The notes beneath the pieces were generated by a model. It saw only the letters and a program-made list of their open reading frames with translations. It was not told the origin of the DNA and did no database searches. Both the position numbers and the translations under genes were made by a program. From contig CM042685.1 of NCBI GenBank assembly GCA_023614405.1, forward strand, positions 186,778,257-186,842,256: a DNA stretch of 64,000 nt. Direction: 5' to 3'. Below, piece by piece: positions 21,564 to 35,701 of the stretch. The stretch comes from Avena insularis. Taxonomy: Eukaryota > Streptophyta > Magnoliopsida > Poales > Poaceae. The first letter of the stretch is position 1. Each line of letters begins with the position of its first letter.

Positions 21564-24014
21564 TGTAACATCCCAGCATTAGAGCTCAGAAATAAGCTGA
21601 ACCCAGATGTGTGCATTGCATTCATGCATAGAAAATCCGAATAATTTTCGCGCTTTTGAACAAAACCTGTCAAAGTGATTGAAGCTTCTCTCAAATTGAT
21701 GGAATTGAGGAAGATCATCAAGTTGACTGTGATAAGTTTCAATATGACCTTTGCCAAAACCTTATTTGGGTACACATGATTTGATCTAGGGGTAGATCAA
21801 ATATAATAAAAATGTCACTCATAATGCATTGCTTAATGACTGATATCTGATCCTTAAGGGATCATATCATAATATTCCTCACAACAACTTATGAATACCA
21901 AGTTCAGATTACAACTCAAGTAATAAGAATGTAATGACTAATCCTGATATCTCTTATTCTTATCTATTCTTACTATGAGTATCATGGTAATACCTAACTT
22001 TAACTCTTTAGTGTGATTGAGTAGGAAAGAAACCAAGTCAAGATCATGCACCATGTATCTTTCTTTCCATATCAATCCTTATGGAATCCTATCTCAATAT
22101 CTGTTGTTCATCAATGTTGAGTAATCAACTATTGATTCACCAATTCTTAATCTATCAACTCTTGACCATATCATAGCATACATTTAAGTGCCTATAAACA
22201 AACAACTAAGAAGAGGTAAATAGTAAGGCTAGTTATAGATATCATCTATAGGATGGGAGTGATTAAAGAGAATTAAATCAATATGATAATTGATGGAGTT
22301 AAAATTAGTCCTAAATGAATAGAAGAGTTATTTAGATTATATAGTTTTATGGTAATAAATAAAATTACAAGGAGTAATCCTGAGGATAGTTACCAGTAGT
22401 AATTCTATTGGATCAAGTGGGCATAGTCCATGAATAAACAACCCTTAATCCAATAAGAGATACTAAGAGGATAATTTCAATACGATTGTAAAGTTGTATT
22501 GATGAAGCCTTGACTAGCTCATTAGAAACCTAAACCATAAGGGATCAAAGGATTATAATGATCATGCTTTAGTCACCAAGATTGAATGCTTATATCTTGT
22601 ATAAGTAACATTGGTGGGTAAAACTTGATTGAACTCTAATATGAGATATTGGAGTCAAGTACATGTAAGATTGTATGATTAAGATGATGTTAGAGCAGCA
22701 TTGAATTATAGAGTTAGTATTTTCCGGTAGGAAAATAGTAAACACTTGAGGTGGAGTAGGATTGGATGTATATCTAATTATAAACCCATATACTGGAGTA
22801 ATATTAGTGGTGGATGATTATGGAAGAATAGGAATGGAGTTAGAAGTAGCCACCTGTTGGATTAAATGTTATCAATAGAAGAGTAGTTGATATAACCAAG
22901 TCTAGATAGGTGAAGATCATGAAATGCATTAGTGTCAAACTCATTGGATTCATCAATGAGTTTAGAAGAATAAAAGGTAGATAGGAAGATTCTTGTGAAG
23001 TAAAGTTCATCATGTTAACCATGATGATGGATAGGAAAAAGTAGTATATCTAGGAAAGGAATTCCTTAATTAGAAGTCCAGAATTGTGAACTATGGAAGA
23101 TAGGAATTCTAGGTAAACACTTAACCCTAAATCTATGATCAAGCTTAACATCCTTCTCCTCTGTTGGATAAATCATATTATTTCCACAAAGCCTTATAGG
23201 AATATTTCCTATAGCAAATCACCTAAGCACATCTCTGACATTTCCAATTGTCTTAACCATATGTGTTTAGGAGATATTATTATCAATTCTTTTCCATAAA
23301 GAATTTTAGTTAATAACTTCCTATTTTAAAAGGTAATACCATTAAAGATCACAAACAAAAGACAATATGCTTAGCTATTAAATCTTTACTCACATCAACA
23401 AAAGAATATAAGAAAATTAAGAACCCTAAACCCTTGGGTAAACACTTACAATTAAAACCCTAAACTTCTATGTTTATCATAATAGAATATGTACATTGCC
23501 ATTTTCTAAATTAATGGGATTAATATTAACCCTACTGATTTCCTTTGTATTTCATGCATCAAATAATGATATAGGATCATTATATATAAAAAATTTATAT
23601 TCCAATTATGAGTTAACTAGAGTTAAGTTTTATAAACAAATAAGGAAATATCCTACAATAAAGCCATGGTTTAGTATAGAAAGAAAATTAATAATAAAGG
23701 ATTCTACAAAATATTCAAAGGGATTCATCTAAAGAAAATAAAGAAATATAAAATATTCATCATTAAGATTTACAAAATAAATCTCAATCAATATAAATTG
23801 TTGCTGCAAATATTCAGCAAGTAAACTTTGTTAGAAAAGTTCAAATTAAAGATGCAAATTCAAATCTGTAAACTAACAGAATATAGAAAAAATGAACCAG
23901 GAAAAAACAGAAGGAGACCAAATCTAGCCCATGGCCCAACTTGCTTCTCCTTATCCACTGCTCACGAGCAGCCCGCAGCAGCCACCTCGGCCCAGTAACC
24001 AGCCCGGCTCCTCT
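21564..24014 (+). mobile_element. Element C: long Gypsy-type LTR, piece 1
   Basis: It starts TGTAACATCCCAGC, the same 11-base start as A's LTR. The body (21600-23900) is AT-rich and has no believable ORF. It turns GC-rich at 23930, where D interrupts it. The sequence rejoins across D without a gap (GGCTCCTCT then CACTTAG). Confidence 0.75.
24010..24014 (+). repeat. Target site duplication of D (left copy)
   Basis: CCTCT, repeated at 32731-32735. Confidence 0.88.
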
Positions 24015-25904
24015 TGTAGGGGTTCGTAGCATGGAAAACAAAAATTTTCTATCGCATACAAACAAACAAGCCAAGATCTATCTACTAGATTGTAGCAACG
24101 AGTCGATAGTGGAACTCACCCTCGAAGATTCCAAAGCGGTTAACGAGAGCAGATTCTCGTGGGTGATGTAGTCGTACTCTTTCCGATCTCAAGATCGCGT
24201 GAAGCGATCCTTCAGTATGCGTTCCAGCAGCGCTCCCGATCGGTCACACGTTCGGATTTTCGACGAAGACCTTCCTCTCCTTGTTCCAGGCAGCGGAGGT
24301 TGTAGCACTCTCCTCGCGATTCCAAGGCTGGCGTGTATGCAGGAAGTAGAGGGAGATCCCAGGGCTTCGCCTTAAGCGGTGCAGTATGGTGGAGCTTATG
24401 AGAGAGGCTATTAGTGGTCTAGTAATTAGACACACCAATTAGAAGGCTATAAACCAATTAGAAGGCTCTAAACCGAATAGCTCTAAACCGGGGTCTAGAT
24501 CTAGGGTTTAGATTAGAGGATAGGAACTTGTGTGTGTTAGGAGGGAAGCCCTGCCCCTCCTTATATAGGTGGGAGGGCTGGCTGCGCCATGGGGAGGGGA
24601 GTCCCTCCCCAACTCGGCTTGGTGGGCGCCCGGCTTGGGAGGACTCCCTCTCCAACTCGGCTTCACCTCCTCCTCTTTTCCCACTTCCCAAAATTGTCGT
24701 TTGACTTTCAAACTAGCCGTTTGACTTTTCAATTTAGGATTTAAATAAACCCTTTATTTTGGACAGCAAGAACACCTAGTACATGATGCAATCATTCCAA
24801 TATGTAATGACACATTCATGTACCCTTCCCCTCCGGAGTGCCGGACATTCCGGGACCTTCTAGAATGTTCCCGATGAAAACACCGGAACCATTCCCCAAC
24901 TCCGAAATGGGACTTTCCTTATATGAATCTTATTCTCCGGACCATTCCGGATCTCCTCGTGATATCCCGGATCCCATCCGAGACTCCGAACAACATTCGG
25001 TCTCTTTCTCATAATACCATAACTACTCAAACAACGTCGAATCCTTAAGTGTGTCTCCCTACGGTTCGTGAATTATGCGGACATGATCGAGACACTTCTC
25101 CGAACAATAACCAATAGAGGAATCTGGAAATTCATATGGCTCCCACATATTTCTACGATTACTTTGCGATTGAATGAACCACTTACATACGATTCCAATT
25201 TCCCTTTGTCTCACGATATGTTACTTATCCGAGGTTATGATCGTCGGTATCTCTGCATACCTAGTTCATCCTCGTTACTGATAAGTACTCTTTTCTCGTT
25301 CCCGTGATATGTGATCCCTTGTGACCAAGTCACATGCTTGCAAGCTAATTGGATGACATTTCACCGAGAGGGCCCAGAGAATATCTATCCGTCATGTGGA
25401 TGGACAAATCCCACTCTTGATCCATGTGTTTCAACCAATACTTTCCGAACACTCAATGCCACCTTTATAGCCACCACATTACGGTGTGGTGTTTGATGAC
25501 ATCAAAGCATCCATCCAGTAAAGGCAATATGCATGATCTCATGGTCGAAGGAATTAGGTTACTATGTATCAGAAAGCATATAGCAATTGAACTATTGAAA
25601 TGACTTGATCTTTATGCTACGCTTATCTATAGGAGTATGTCCACCATATCATTCTCCTAACGATATGATCTTGTTGTTGATAACATCTCAATGTTCATGA
25701 TATGGAAACCTCAATCATCAATCAACCAACAAGCTAGTGAAGTATAGAGGCTATACTAGGGACTTCAAATTAAGTTTACAAATCACACAAGTATTAATGG
25801 TTTCCTTGTTAATACTATTATAGCATGAATGTAAACATTTATCATAAGTGTGAAGATATGATAATAACCTACTTTATTATTGCCTCTTGGGCATATCTCC
25901 AACA
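24015..25904 (-). repeat. D 3' LTR (left on the plus strand)
   Basis: 1890 bp. A minus-strand TATA (CCTATATAAGG) is at 24561-24567. Next to 25904 is the minus-strand PPT. Confidence 0.93.
24561..24567 (-). promoter_or_regulatory. TATA box in D 3' LTR
   Basis: On the minus strand CCACCTATATAAGGAGG, the same layout as H's TATA. Confidence 0.65.
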
Positions 25905-25922
25905 GTCTCCCACTTGCACTAG
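25905..25922 (-). other. D polypurine tract
   Basis: On the minus strand AGTGCAAGTGGGAGAC next to the LTR, the same as in H and F. Confidence 0.85.
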
Positions 25923-28900
25923 AGTCAATAATCTAGTTTCAAACCTTTGTGTATTCAACACCTATGGCTTTCCGGTGTTGTATGTACACGATTGCTAGTG
26001 GTCAACTGATCTCCGGATCTGACACTTCCAGGTCCGTGTGTAATTGCATGTCTTTGCGTCTCTACGCATCACTCATTCTCTAATGAGATGGCTTTGTATA
26101 AATTTGGTCTTTCGGTGTGACCTTTAGTTCTTTGGGGTTAAAACATGTTGATAATATTGTCGCACAATATATCTTCATAGTATTATCCCGCTGTGAACTA
26201 CACCTAGTTTGATAACAAACTACTTGACACAAATGCCCTCTTTTGCTGCTATAATAGCAGTCATATACTTTAGCCTTTTGTTGAAGTATCTGTCACAATG
26301 TCTTAACTTTGGAACTCATCCAAATCCATTATGGAACTCACTTTCCATTATATTGTGCCACCCTTAGTTTAGATTGAGATAAACTAAATTTGTACTTTGT
26401 GACAAAGCTAGTATCAATGTAGTACTTTTACAATGAACTAACCATCTATTTATCACTTCTACAAATAATATACTCTTAGTTCTTCCAAAAGATCATAAGA
26501 ATATCCTTACTATTGTCCAATGATCATCTTACAAATCATTCTGGTATATGCTCACATCATTTAGAGCATAGGACATATCTGGATTTGTACATATCACAGT
26601 ATGATTGATATAAATACTCTTTGTGATTTCATACATCAAGTATCAATCTATACTTGAATCTTTGTTTCACTTACCAAGTGCCAATACACTTGAATATATC
26701 ATCAACATTGAACTCTTTCAATCCTTTCTGTGCAACAAGAACCTTTCTTGTAGTTTCTATATTGAATTCATTCAATATCTCGTCTATGTACTTCTGGCAC
26801 AACCATATTAGCGTCTATTGATGCCAAATATTTGGGTTTTGCCTAAGTCTTTCATCGGGATGAAATTCTTAATATGTGTTAATAAAAGATACATTATTTC
26901 CAATCAACAATATGTCTTCCACATAATGTATTAGAAACATGTCTTAGCGCTCCCACTTAATTTCTTGCAAATGCAAGCATCTTCATTGTCTCCGATGAAA
27001 TTAAACTCTTTTAACAGTTTCATCATAGTGAAGATTCCAACTCCGCTATGCTTACTTCAACCATTGAAGTTTGCATATGCTTTTAGCATCCTTTGAATTA
27101 ACAAAACCCTTTGGACCGTGTCATGCACACGTCCTAGGTAACCATTCTATTAGAAGAACTTGTTTTGTTTATTCTACTACCACATAACAAATTATATGTA
27201 GTGGTTGCTACATTAATCCGTCTAGACTAAAAATCGCTATGAAAGATCAAATCTTGTCATATACAACCTTTGAACATTGTTGTGAACTCTTTCCCAACAT
27301 GTCGACTATTTCATAGATGTGAAACATCCATGTCTACTTCTTTATAGATCCAAACACAACCGCAAGGTCTTACACCTTTTCGAGGGTCCTTCAAGTTCAA
27401 AACTTGATTTCGTGTATGGAACTATCACGGATTATATGGCTTCAAGCCATTTGGTAGTCGGGGCCCATCATCGCTTCTTTGCATGTAGTAGGTTCATTAT
27501 TCTCAAATAATGATTCAACCCTCAAATCTTGGTATTTGATTTGTTCATCCGACCTACTTGTTTCAATAGAAACTTAGACCTCCGTGACCACAACCTTTGA
27601 GGCACGTGAGCCATGAGCATTATTGCCTCCTAACACTTTTCGGTGCGCAACTTGCACATATAGCTAAGGTTCCTTTAACCTTATCAAAGTTCTATTGTCC
27701 TCCCACTTAACTTTTCACGAAAAATTCCTTCTCAAAGAAACTTGACGTTCTAAGCGACAAACACTTTTGTCTCCGATGTTTATGGAGGAATACTTAACAT
27801 TTATACAAAGACCGACTTTGGTTGCAAACATCTTTCTTATGCATAGCATACCAATGTTTAAGAAAGGACTACATGGGTTTTATCCCAAACCATAACCTTA
27901 TATGGTGTCATTTCAGCGGATTATGATGGAGCTCTTTTAGTGGAAAACAGTAGTCTCTAAAGCTTTTAATCTTTAAAATATAATAGCAGTTTTATGAATT
28001 ATACCTTCGATCTTACCATGTCAAACAAGGTTCAATTACATATCTCGAACGCTCCATACTCTTATGGTGTTTCGGAAATGCAAATCCAGAACGATTCCTT
28101 AAATCTTAGGTATTATGCTAAACTTGTAACTTAAATATCTTCCTTTATGATCTTATCATAAACTATTTATATTCTTGTTACAATGATTTTGCACTTCATC
28201 TTGAAAATCTTCAACTTTTCAAATATTTCACACTTCATCCTTATTAAGTAAATATTCACATATTCACTCAAATTTTCGGAGAAAGCATATGAAGTTGAAA
28301 TCCATCGCTCTTGACTACACATAATGGAGTTCACAACAATATGCACAAGTTCCAATAAGCTAGTCTTTCGTTCCTTTTGGCCTATGAACGAAGTTTTAAT
28401 TATCTCTAGGAAAGTTTCACAAACGTCATTTGATCAAAATCAAAAGACTCTAAAATTCCATCCACATGGAGTTTCTTCATGTTTTCTTTCCAATATAATT
28501 TAAGCGATGTCACTTCCTAAGTGATCTTTCAATCAATTTGTCTTTCGTCAATTTTAGCACTAGTTTTATGGATGTGATTTCTCCAACGAGATTTGTGAAT
28601 CATCCATCTTTTATGGATTACGGCAATTATTTGAACAACCCTTTTGTTCTCATAATACCGATAAAACAAATCTGAAGGCAAGCTTTGATGTTTAACGAGC
28701 AACATAATAACCCTTTATTTGTTTTCGATGAACATCATCATATATTCTTTGCTAGTTACTTAGGCCATTGTAGTTCATGAATTGTGTTGTTTCGTATGAC
28801 GATTCATACCAACAAATTCAGTATCAAATACTTAAGAACCACATTGTTTAATAAGCAAAGAATATAGCCATAACATATATCATCTATATACTTAAACTGA

Positions 28901-29690
28901 ACAATTCTAGTCTTTTCTTTTCTGCCATATACTTATGAGATTCTCTTTCGGTATTTCCTTTTACATTTGAAAGAATCTATCAACATCAATAGTGGAGTCA
29001 TACTTATGACACATAGTCCAAAGCGTGTATAGTTAAATACCAATGTCTTTGAACTTGCACTTTGAAGTAGATCACCATTATCAAATATTTGGTGTTCTTT
29101 CAAATTCCTTTCTTTAGTAATCTCTTGGTGTAGTAAACATTTTACCTACATCAAATATTCACCCTCATCATGGACTTATCCATGATCTAGCTACTTTAGC
29201 TTGTAATGGTGAATCGAGTATAATGTTGCTCTCCAAAACCTTTTGGAAGATTAGGACAACTAGTGTCTCCAACCTTTGCAAATTCTCATCAAACATGAGA
29301 ACATGTCTTTGCCATATTATACTCTATCATGTTGTAACCAAAACTTCGTTTCAGATATCACAATATCTTCCACACAGCATGGTTTCTGAAACAACTCTTT
29401 CAGATCCTAGATAACCTTGATATTAAGATAATCTTTTGAATATCAAGAATCATGGAGACAAACATGATACTCATATACTAACACTTGGAATTGTCACTCT
29501 TGTTTTAATACCAATTATTAAACTTCATAGAGTAAGGAACTTCTTGAAAGTTTGCAATAGGACTTTTAAACTTTAGATTAACACTTCAAAACAATACGAT
29601 ACCAGTTAAGTAAAGTAACTAACCAGAATTCTATAGTTCTATCATCTCAATTAAAACTAAGCGTAAGGTGGTAGCGGATGCCAATGACTA
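25923..29690 (-). pseudogene. D gag-pol relic
   Basis: Read on the minus strand this region is recognisable only in patches. An RNase H relic (AGCAGCAAAAGAGG, later GATATATTGTG) lies about 26120-26300. An RT relic (AAAGGGTTTTGTTAATTCAAAG, then a Lys-rich and RSWN-like segment) lies about 27000-27180. Integrase-like traces lie about 27650-28350. Every frame is full of stops. The gag start near 29681-29687 reads TCATTGG where F has ATCATGG, so the initiator ATG is gone. Confidence 0.65.
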
Positions 29691-30852
29691 CAACAACTAT
29701 GCAAATTCACTTTGATTTAGTTTATGATAAATTGAGTTCTAATTAATAATTAAATTAATCTAGGTGAACTCCCAAAAACAATATCCTCACATTGTTTTAG
29801 TGATCACACGAACCAAATCCACCACATCAAAACCGATCATCACGTGAGTTGATGTAGCTTCAATGGCGAACAATCAACATGTTCATCATATCTACTATAT
29901 GACTCATGCTCTACCTTTCGGCAATCCGTGTTCCTGAGGCCATGCGTACATGCTAGGCTCGTCAAGATCAAACCTTAGCTACCGCATAAGCAAATCTGGC
30001 TTGCTTACGTTGTATTCACCAGAATCAAAGACACCCGATCATCACGTGGTGCTTCGAAGCGCAAGCTTTGGCAACGGTGCTGACTAAGGGTGAACACTTT
30101 AGAACTTGAAATTTATGTGCATGAGGGATCATCTTATAATGCTACCGTCGTCTACTAAGCAATACAAGATGCATAAAGGATTAACATCACATGCAATTCA
30201 TAATATGTGATATGATATGGCCTTTCTTCTTTGTGCTTCCGATCTCCATCTTCAAGCACGAACATGATCTCCATCATCACCGGCATAGCATCAAGGTCAA
30301 TGACGCTTCTTCATGGTTGTCGTCCACCAGCTTCAACTATTACAACTATTTGAATAGACACGCAGGTCTTAATGAAATTAAAGACAACCATATGGCTCCC
30401 CGTTGCCAACTTACAATAAGGAACATTGCATACATCAAATATAATCACAATCATGGCCATATCACATCACTGCACACCCCTGCAAAACAAAGTTAGACGC
30501 TTCTACTTTCTTTGCATATTTTACGTGGTTTGGGGCTTTCCATAGGTGTCGTTCTAACCTACGAACAAGAACCACAACATTGATACTAGCATTGTTGATT
30601 ACCCGTTGTAAATTGGATCTTTACTATGCTAGGAGAAACAGCACCCATAAAGCCACTTATGCAATCTGAGTTGCATGTCAAGCGTGGAGCAAGTCTCATG
30701 AACGATGTCATGTAAGGTTAGCCGGCCGCTTCATCCCAACATACCGCAAGATGCAAAGTACACAAAAGCAATCTACAATAAAGCATCAATGCCCACAATG
30801 ACCATTGTGTTCTACTCGGCAACAGATCTACATATAGACACTCGATACCCTT
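29691..30852 (-). other. D leader with degraded primer site and intron-like segment
   Basis: It is homologous to the leaders of H and F. On the minus strand a donor CGTAG|GTTAGAAC (30558) and an acceptor TTTGTTTTGCAG|GGG (30480) parallel H's 4061-4145. The primer site next to 30853 reads GGGTATCGAG, a decayed form of TGGTATCAGAG. Confidence 0.6.
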
Positions 30853-32730
30853 TGTAGGGGTTCGTAGCATGGAAAACAAAATTTTCTATCGCATACAAAC
30901 AAACAAGCCAAGATCTATCTACTAGATTGTAGCAACGAGTCGATAGTGGAACTCACCCTCGAAGATTCCAAAGGTTAACGAGCAGATTCTCGTGGGTGAT
31001 GTAGTCGTACTCTTTCCGATCTCAAGATCGCGTGACGATCCTTCCGGTATACGTTCAGCAGCGCTCCCTTGATCGGTCACATCGTTCGAATTGCTCGGAA
31101 GACCTTCCTCTCCCTTGTTCCAAAGGCGTGGAGGTTGTAGCACTCTCCTCGCGATTCCTAAGGCAGACTGTGGTGGTAGGAAGTAGAGGGAGATCCTGCA
31201 GGCTTCGCCTTAAGCAGTGAGTATGGTGGAGCTTATGAGAGAGGCTATTAGTGGTCTAGTAATTAGACACACCAATTAGAAGGCTCTAAACCAATTAGAA
31301 GGCTCTAAACCGAATAGCTCTAAACCGGGGTCTAGATCTAGGGTTTAGATTAGAGGATAGGAACTTGTGTGTGCTAGGAGGGAGCCCTGCCCCTCCTTAT
31401 ATAGGTGGGAGGGCTGGCCGGCCAAGGGGAGGAGAGTCCCTCCCCAAGTCGGCTTGGGTGGGGCGCCGGCTTGGGGAGGACTCCCTCTCCAACTCGGCTT
31501 CACCTCCTCCTCTTTTCCCACTTCCCAAAATTGCCGTTTGACTTTCAAACTAGCCGTTTGACTTTTCAATTTAGGATTTAAATAAACCCTTTATTTTGGA
31601 CAGCAAGAACACCTAGTACATGATGCAATCATTCCAATATGTAATGACACATTCATGTACCCTTCCCCTCCGGAGTGCCGGACATTCAGACCTTCTAGAA
31701 TGTTCCCATGAAAACACGGAACCATTCCCCAACTCGAAATGGGACTTTCCTTATATGAATCTTATTCTCGGACCATTCCGGATCTCCTCGTGATATCCGG
31801 ATCCCATCCGAGACTCGAACAACATTCGGTCTCTTTCTCATAATACCATAACTACTCAAACAACGTCGAATCCTTAAGTGTGTCTCCCTACGGTTCGTGA
31901 ATTATGCGGACATGATCGAGACACTTCTCCGAACAATAACCAATAGAGGAATCTGGAAATTCATATGGCTCCCACATATTTCTACGATTACTTTGCGATT
32001 GAATGAACCACTTACATACGATTCCAATTTCCCTTTGTCTCACGATATGTTACTTATCCGAGGTTATGATCGTCGGTATCTCTGCATACCTAGTTCATCC
32101 TCGTTCGATAAGTACTCTTTTCTCGTTCCGTGATATGTGATCCCTTGTGACCAAGTCACATGCTTGCAAGCTAATTGGATGACATTTCACCGAGAGGGCC
32201 CAGAGAATATCTATCCGTCATGTGGATGGACAAATCCCACTCTTGATCCATGTGTTTCAACCAATACTTTCCGAACACTCAATGCCACCTTTATAGCCAC
32301 CCTGTTACGGTGTGGTGTTTGATGACATCAAAGCATCCATCCAGTAAAGGCAATATGCATGATCTCATGGTCGAAGGAATTAGGTTACTATGTATCAGAA
32401 AGCATATAGCAATTGAACTATTGAAATGACTTGATCTTTATGCTACGCTTATCTATAGGAGTATGTCCACCATATCATTCTCCTAACGATATGATCTTGT
32501 TGTTGATAACATCTCAATGTTCATGATATGGAAACCTCAATCATCAATCAACCAACAAGCTAGTGAAGTATAGAGGCTATACTAGGGACTTCAAATTAAG
32601 TTTACAAATCACACAAGTATTAATGGTTTCCTTGTTAATACTATTATAGCATGAATGTAAACATTTATCATAAGTGTGAAGATATGATAATAACCTACTT
32701 TATTATTGCCTCTTGGGCATATCTCCAACA
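30853..32730 (-). repeat. D 5' LTR (right on the plus strand)
   Basis: 1878 bp. It matches the left LTR but lacks single bases at many CCG sites between 31675 and 31860. The minus-strand TATA is at 31397-31403. Confidence 0.93.
31397..31403 (-). promoter_or_regulatory. TATA box in D 5' LTR
   Basis: On the minus strand CCACCTATATAAGGAGG. Confidence 0.65.
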
Positions 32731-35701
32731 CCTCTCACTTAGTGACTGACGAGTGGGCCAGCGTGGGGACTGCGGATCAAGAGATTAAACGTTCCAGGTT
32801 TTTTTTTGCAAATGTCGCATCGTCGTCTACCTTGCCTACTGGAAGTAGCTCGCTGGCCGGAGCTCTGCCGTTGATGGACCGTCGCGCTGTGATGCGTGCT
32901 ACCGCTCTTGGAAGGAAGGGATAAGAATGCCATGACACCGTCTGTTCGTCCTCATCTCCATTTCCCCCTCTACAACTCTCTCTCTCAATTTCTTCATTAG
33001 TGCCGAAACCCTAGCTCACCTCACTGTCGAGCCGCACCTTCCCACTCTCTTCCAAGTAGCCATGGAGATGCTCCATGCTCCGTAGATCCTCTGGGTGGAA
33101 TCTTGCATCAAGGGGAGCACTGGAGAGGGCGAATTTTGCCGTTCCTCTTTGCGGCAGTTCGTCGGAATCCTCGTCGGAGAGCTCGTCTCCGACCGCACCA
33201 GTCCTCGCCGACACCACCACTGCAACCAGGGTGAGCCACTAGTTCTTCCAGTACCTTTTACTCTCTGTATTTCGCTCTAGTTCATTCACACCACGAGCAC
33301 CCGACACCGCTGCCCTTGTCCACCGTCGTTGACCATCCTCCGGCGACCATTTGCTAGCGGCGCCACCACTCCTGGACTCCTCGCATCGTCCTCTTTCCAA
33401 CAAGCCTCGCTGCAACCCCGTGCGCGCACCAAATCACCTGATCGATCATCGATCTGAGAGGATCAAGCTCCGATGACGTCATGCCAACGTCACCCTCGGC
33501 CTAATCAGCCAGTTTGACCTAGTCTTTATCTCGCGTGGCTAATGATGTGGCCATAGGCCCACAGGTCAGTGACCTTGGGTAGGCTTAGCCCCGGTGCAAA
33601 AGGTTATTTTCTATTTAATAATTAAAGAAAGAATATAAACCCAAATTTAAATATTCAAGAAAAAAAATAAAATCATTAAATCTTATTAATTCCATAACTT
33701 TTGTTTTATAATTCAGAAAGATATGTATTATATATGAAAATGTTTAGAAAAATAAAATCTATAACATTAATCCATTATAAAAATTTGTTATGTTGGCAAT
33801 TTAAATAGTTATTATTAATAAAGATTTTATAAGTATTAATACTTTGAAAATTCATATTTTAAATTAGTAAATCTTAAAAAATATAAATAAAATACCAAAA
33901 ATCTTAGAAAAATAAAAACAATACTTTAAAACTATAATCATGCATTATTACTTCACTTAAACAAGTATTTATTATTTATTAAGTATTTATAAAGTAATAA
34001 ATCTTATAAAAATCATATTTTATTATTTATGAATCACAAAAATAAATGTAATATATCAAAATGATCACAAAAATAATGTCTACTTGTTAAAAATATAATA
34101 CTCCACATTTAAAGTAAATAAAAACTTAATACTTAGCAAGTTGAATTTAAACCTATTCCCTTAGTTCTTAATTTATATAAGGGTAAATAAAATTTGTTAA
34201 TATTTCTAAAATTAGTCAATTAAGTCTTATAAATAGTATGAGTCTTAAATATTAATAATATGAAGTCATAATGGTTCAAAACATTATAAATACCATTTTA
34301 TTAAATTATCTTCAACCTAAGTGAAGATTATATTCTAAAAGGATTCTTATTAACTATAAAAACCTTAAAGAACAACTTGTGAATAAATTAAATCTTTTCC
34401 ATCTACTTCAACCACCAGATTACAAAACCATCACCACACTATAGTAAGTCCATATGTAGTTAAGTAATATTATTTCTTTATAAACTATAACCACTCATCT
34501 ATAAAAAAGTAAATGCTACTATTCCATTATAAAAATCAAGAAACCACTACACCAAGTAAAAATATAACAATTCTTAAGAAACCTTAAGGAAACATTACCA
34601 GGTACACAAGGTACAAATATCATAAGCATTACACTTCCAAACCATCTATGTTTTTTTAAAGTTAACTTTAGTCTCAAGGCTTATAAACATTATGTCTATT
34701 AAACTATATATGTTTTTATAGTTAACTTTGGTCTATTCCAATTAATACATAAAGCATCTCCAGTCCAAACTAATCAATCACACACCAAAAGCCATCACAC
34801 ACCAAAAGACATTGAACACATCCTATTAACAATAAAGATTGTTTAAACTGTAGAAAAGAAATCTTTTCTTCAAATGTTATTCTTTTTGCCACTTCAAACA
34901 ACAACTCTTATATAAGCAATCTTGAGTAGCATTTCACATTTGTGTGTGTCTCATTGTTTTATAATATTGTACTTATATGTTGTTTCACACACACTCACAA
35001 GCATTAATAAGAATACAAGTATGAAACTTATCTAAAAGGGACAACACATTCTAAAGTAACCATTTCCGGAATCCAAACCCTAGAACAACGTTATCCCCGG
35101 GATTCGCGTTTATAAAATGCATCACATTACTTATGCATAAAAGCATTTTGCTTCTTTAAACATTAGTCCTTACCGGACCAATGATGCTGATTTTAGATAT
35201 TGGATCTTATATTGTCTTGAAGACCGTGAGTGCATAATCTTGCAATCACAAAAGGCAAGTTCGCACTTGCTCATGTCCTTTGATTATTTTCTGTAAAGTA
35301 TTTTACAAGTCCAGTGTGTCACCACCTGCATTTGAAAAAGGTCCGAAAACACTATTTTCATAGTAATGTGATTATAGGTTATTTACCATGAGGTAATAAC
35401 CTACTATAAAAGTTCCGGTGGTAAAGGAACATATTATCTAGGACTTAACAACCAATGTCGCCAGTGATTCTTGCGTCGTATATCATGCGTTAACCATGAT
35501 ATTTGGAATGGGACAGAGAAGTCAGCTGTATCTTCTTCCTCTCACATGTAGCCGAATGTGCAGGTCGTGGCTGTTATCCTCGTAGCGTGCATATTGATTG
35601 GTAATTCATAGAGTATATGCAGCATATGGGTGGGAACCCTCAACGTCCCATGATAGTTCTGACATCTAACGGTCTGTACAAACCATTGCCGTAATCATTT
35701 A
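32731..35701 (+). mobile_element. Element C: long Gypsy-type LTR, piece 2
   Basis: After D's duplication it continues with a GC-rich leader-like core (32760-33590, AAACCCTAGC at about 33006), then a strongly AT-rich block (33600-35000) with no ORF, and mixed sequence to 35701, where A interrupts it. The short ORFs at 33011-33280 overlap on both strands and are not convincing genes. Confidence 0.72.
35697..35701 (+). repeat. Target site duplication of A (left copy)
   Basis: ATTTA, repeated at 62974-62978. C's LTR continues on the right. Confidence 0.9.

Larger units (their letters stand above)
24015..32730 (-). mobile_element. Element D: complete Copia (BARE/Angela-like), minus strand, coding region ruined
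   Basis: LTRs at 24015-25904 and 30853-32730 are near-identical outside GC-rich spots. On the minus strand they start TGTTGGAGATATGCCC and end GAACCCCTACA. The target duplication CCTCT is at 24010-24014 and 32731-32735. The PPT (minus) is next to the left LTR and the primer site next to the right LTR, which fixes the orientation. The internal region is 4948 bp, close to the 5.2 kb of F and H, but has no long frame. Confidence 0.93.

Noticed and set aside
25068..25496. Plus-strand ORFs in D's left LTR, repeated at 31897-32322
   Set aside because: Antisense to the element and present in both LTRs; no known family.
32760..33280. Possible host gene 5' end (GC-rich, small ORFs on both strands)
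   Set aside because: It continues C's LTR across the D insertion and has the leader features of the other long LTRs; no recognisable protein.
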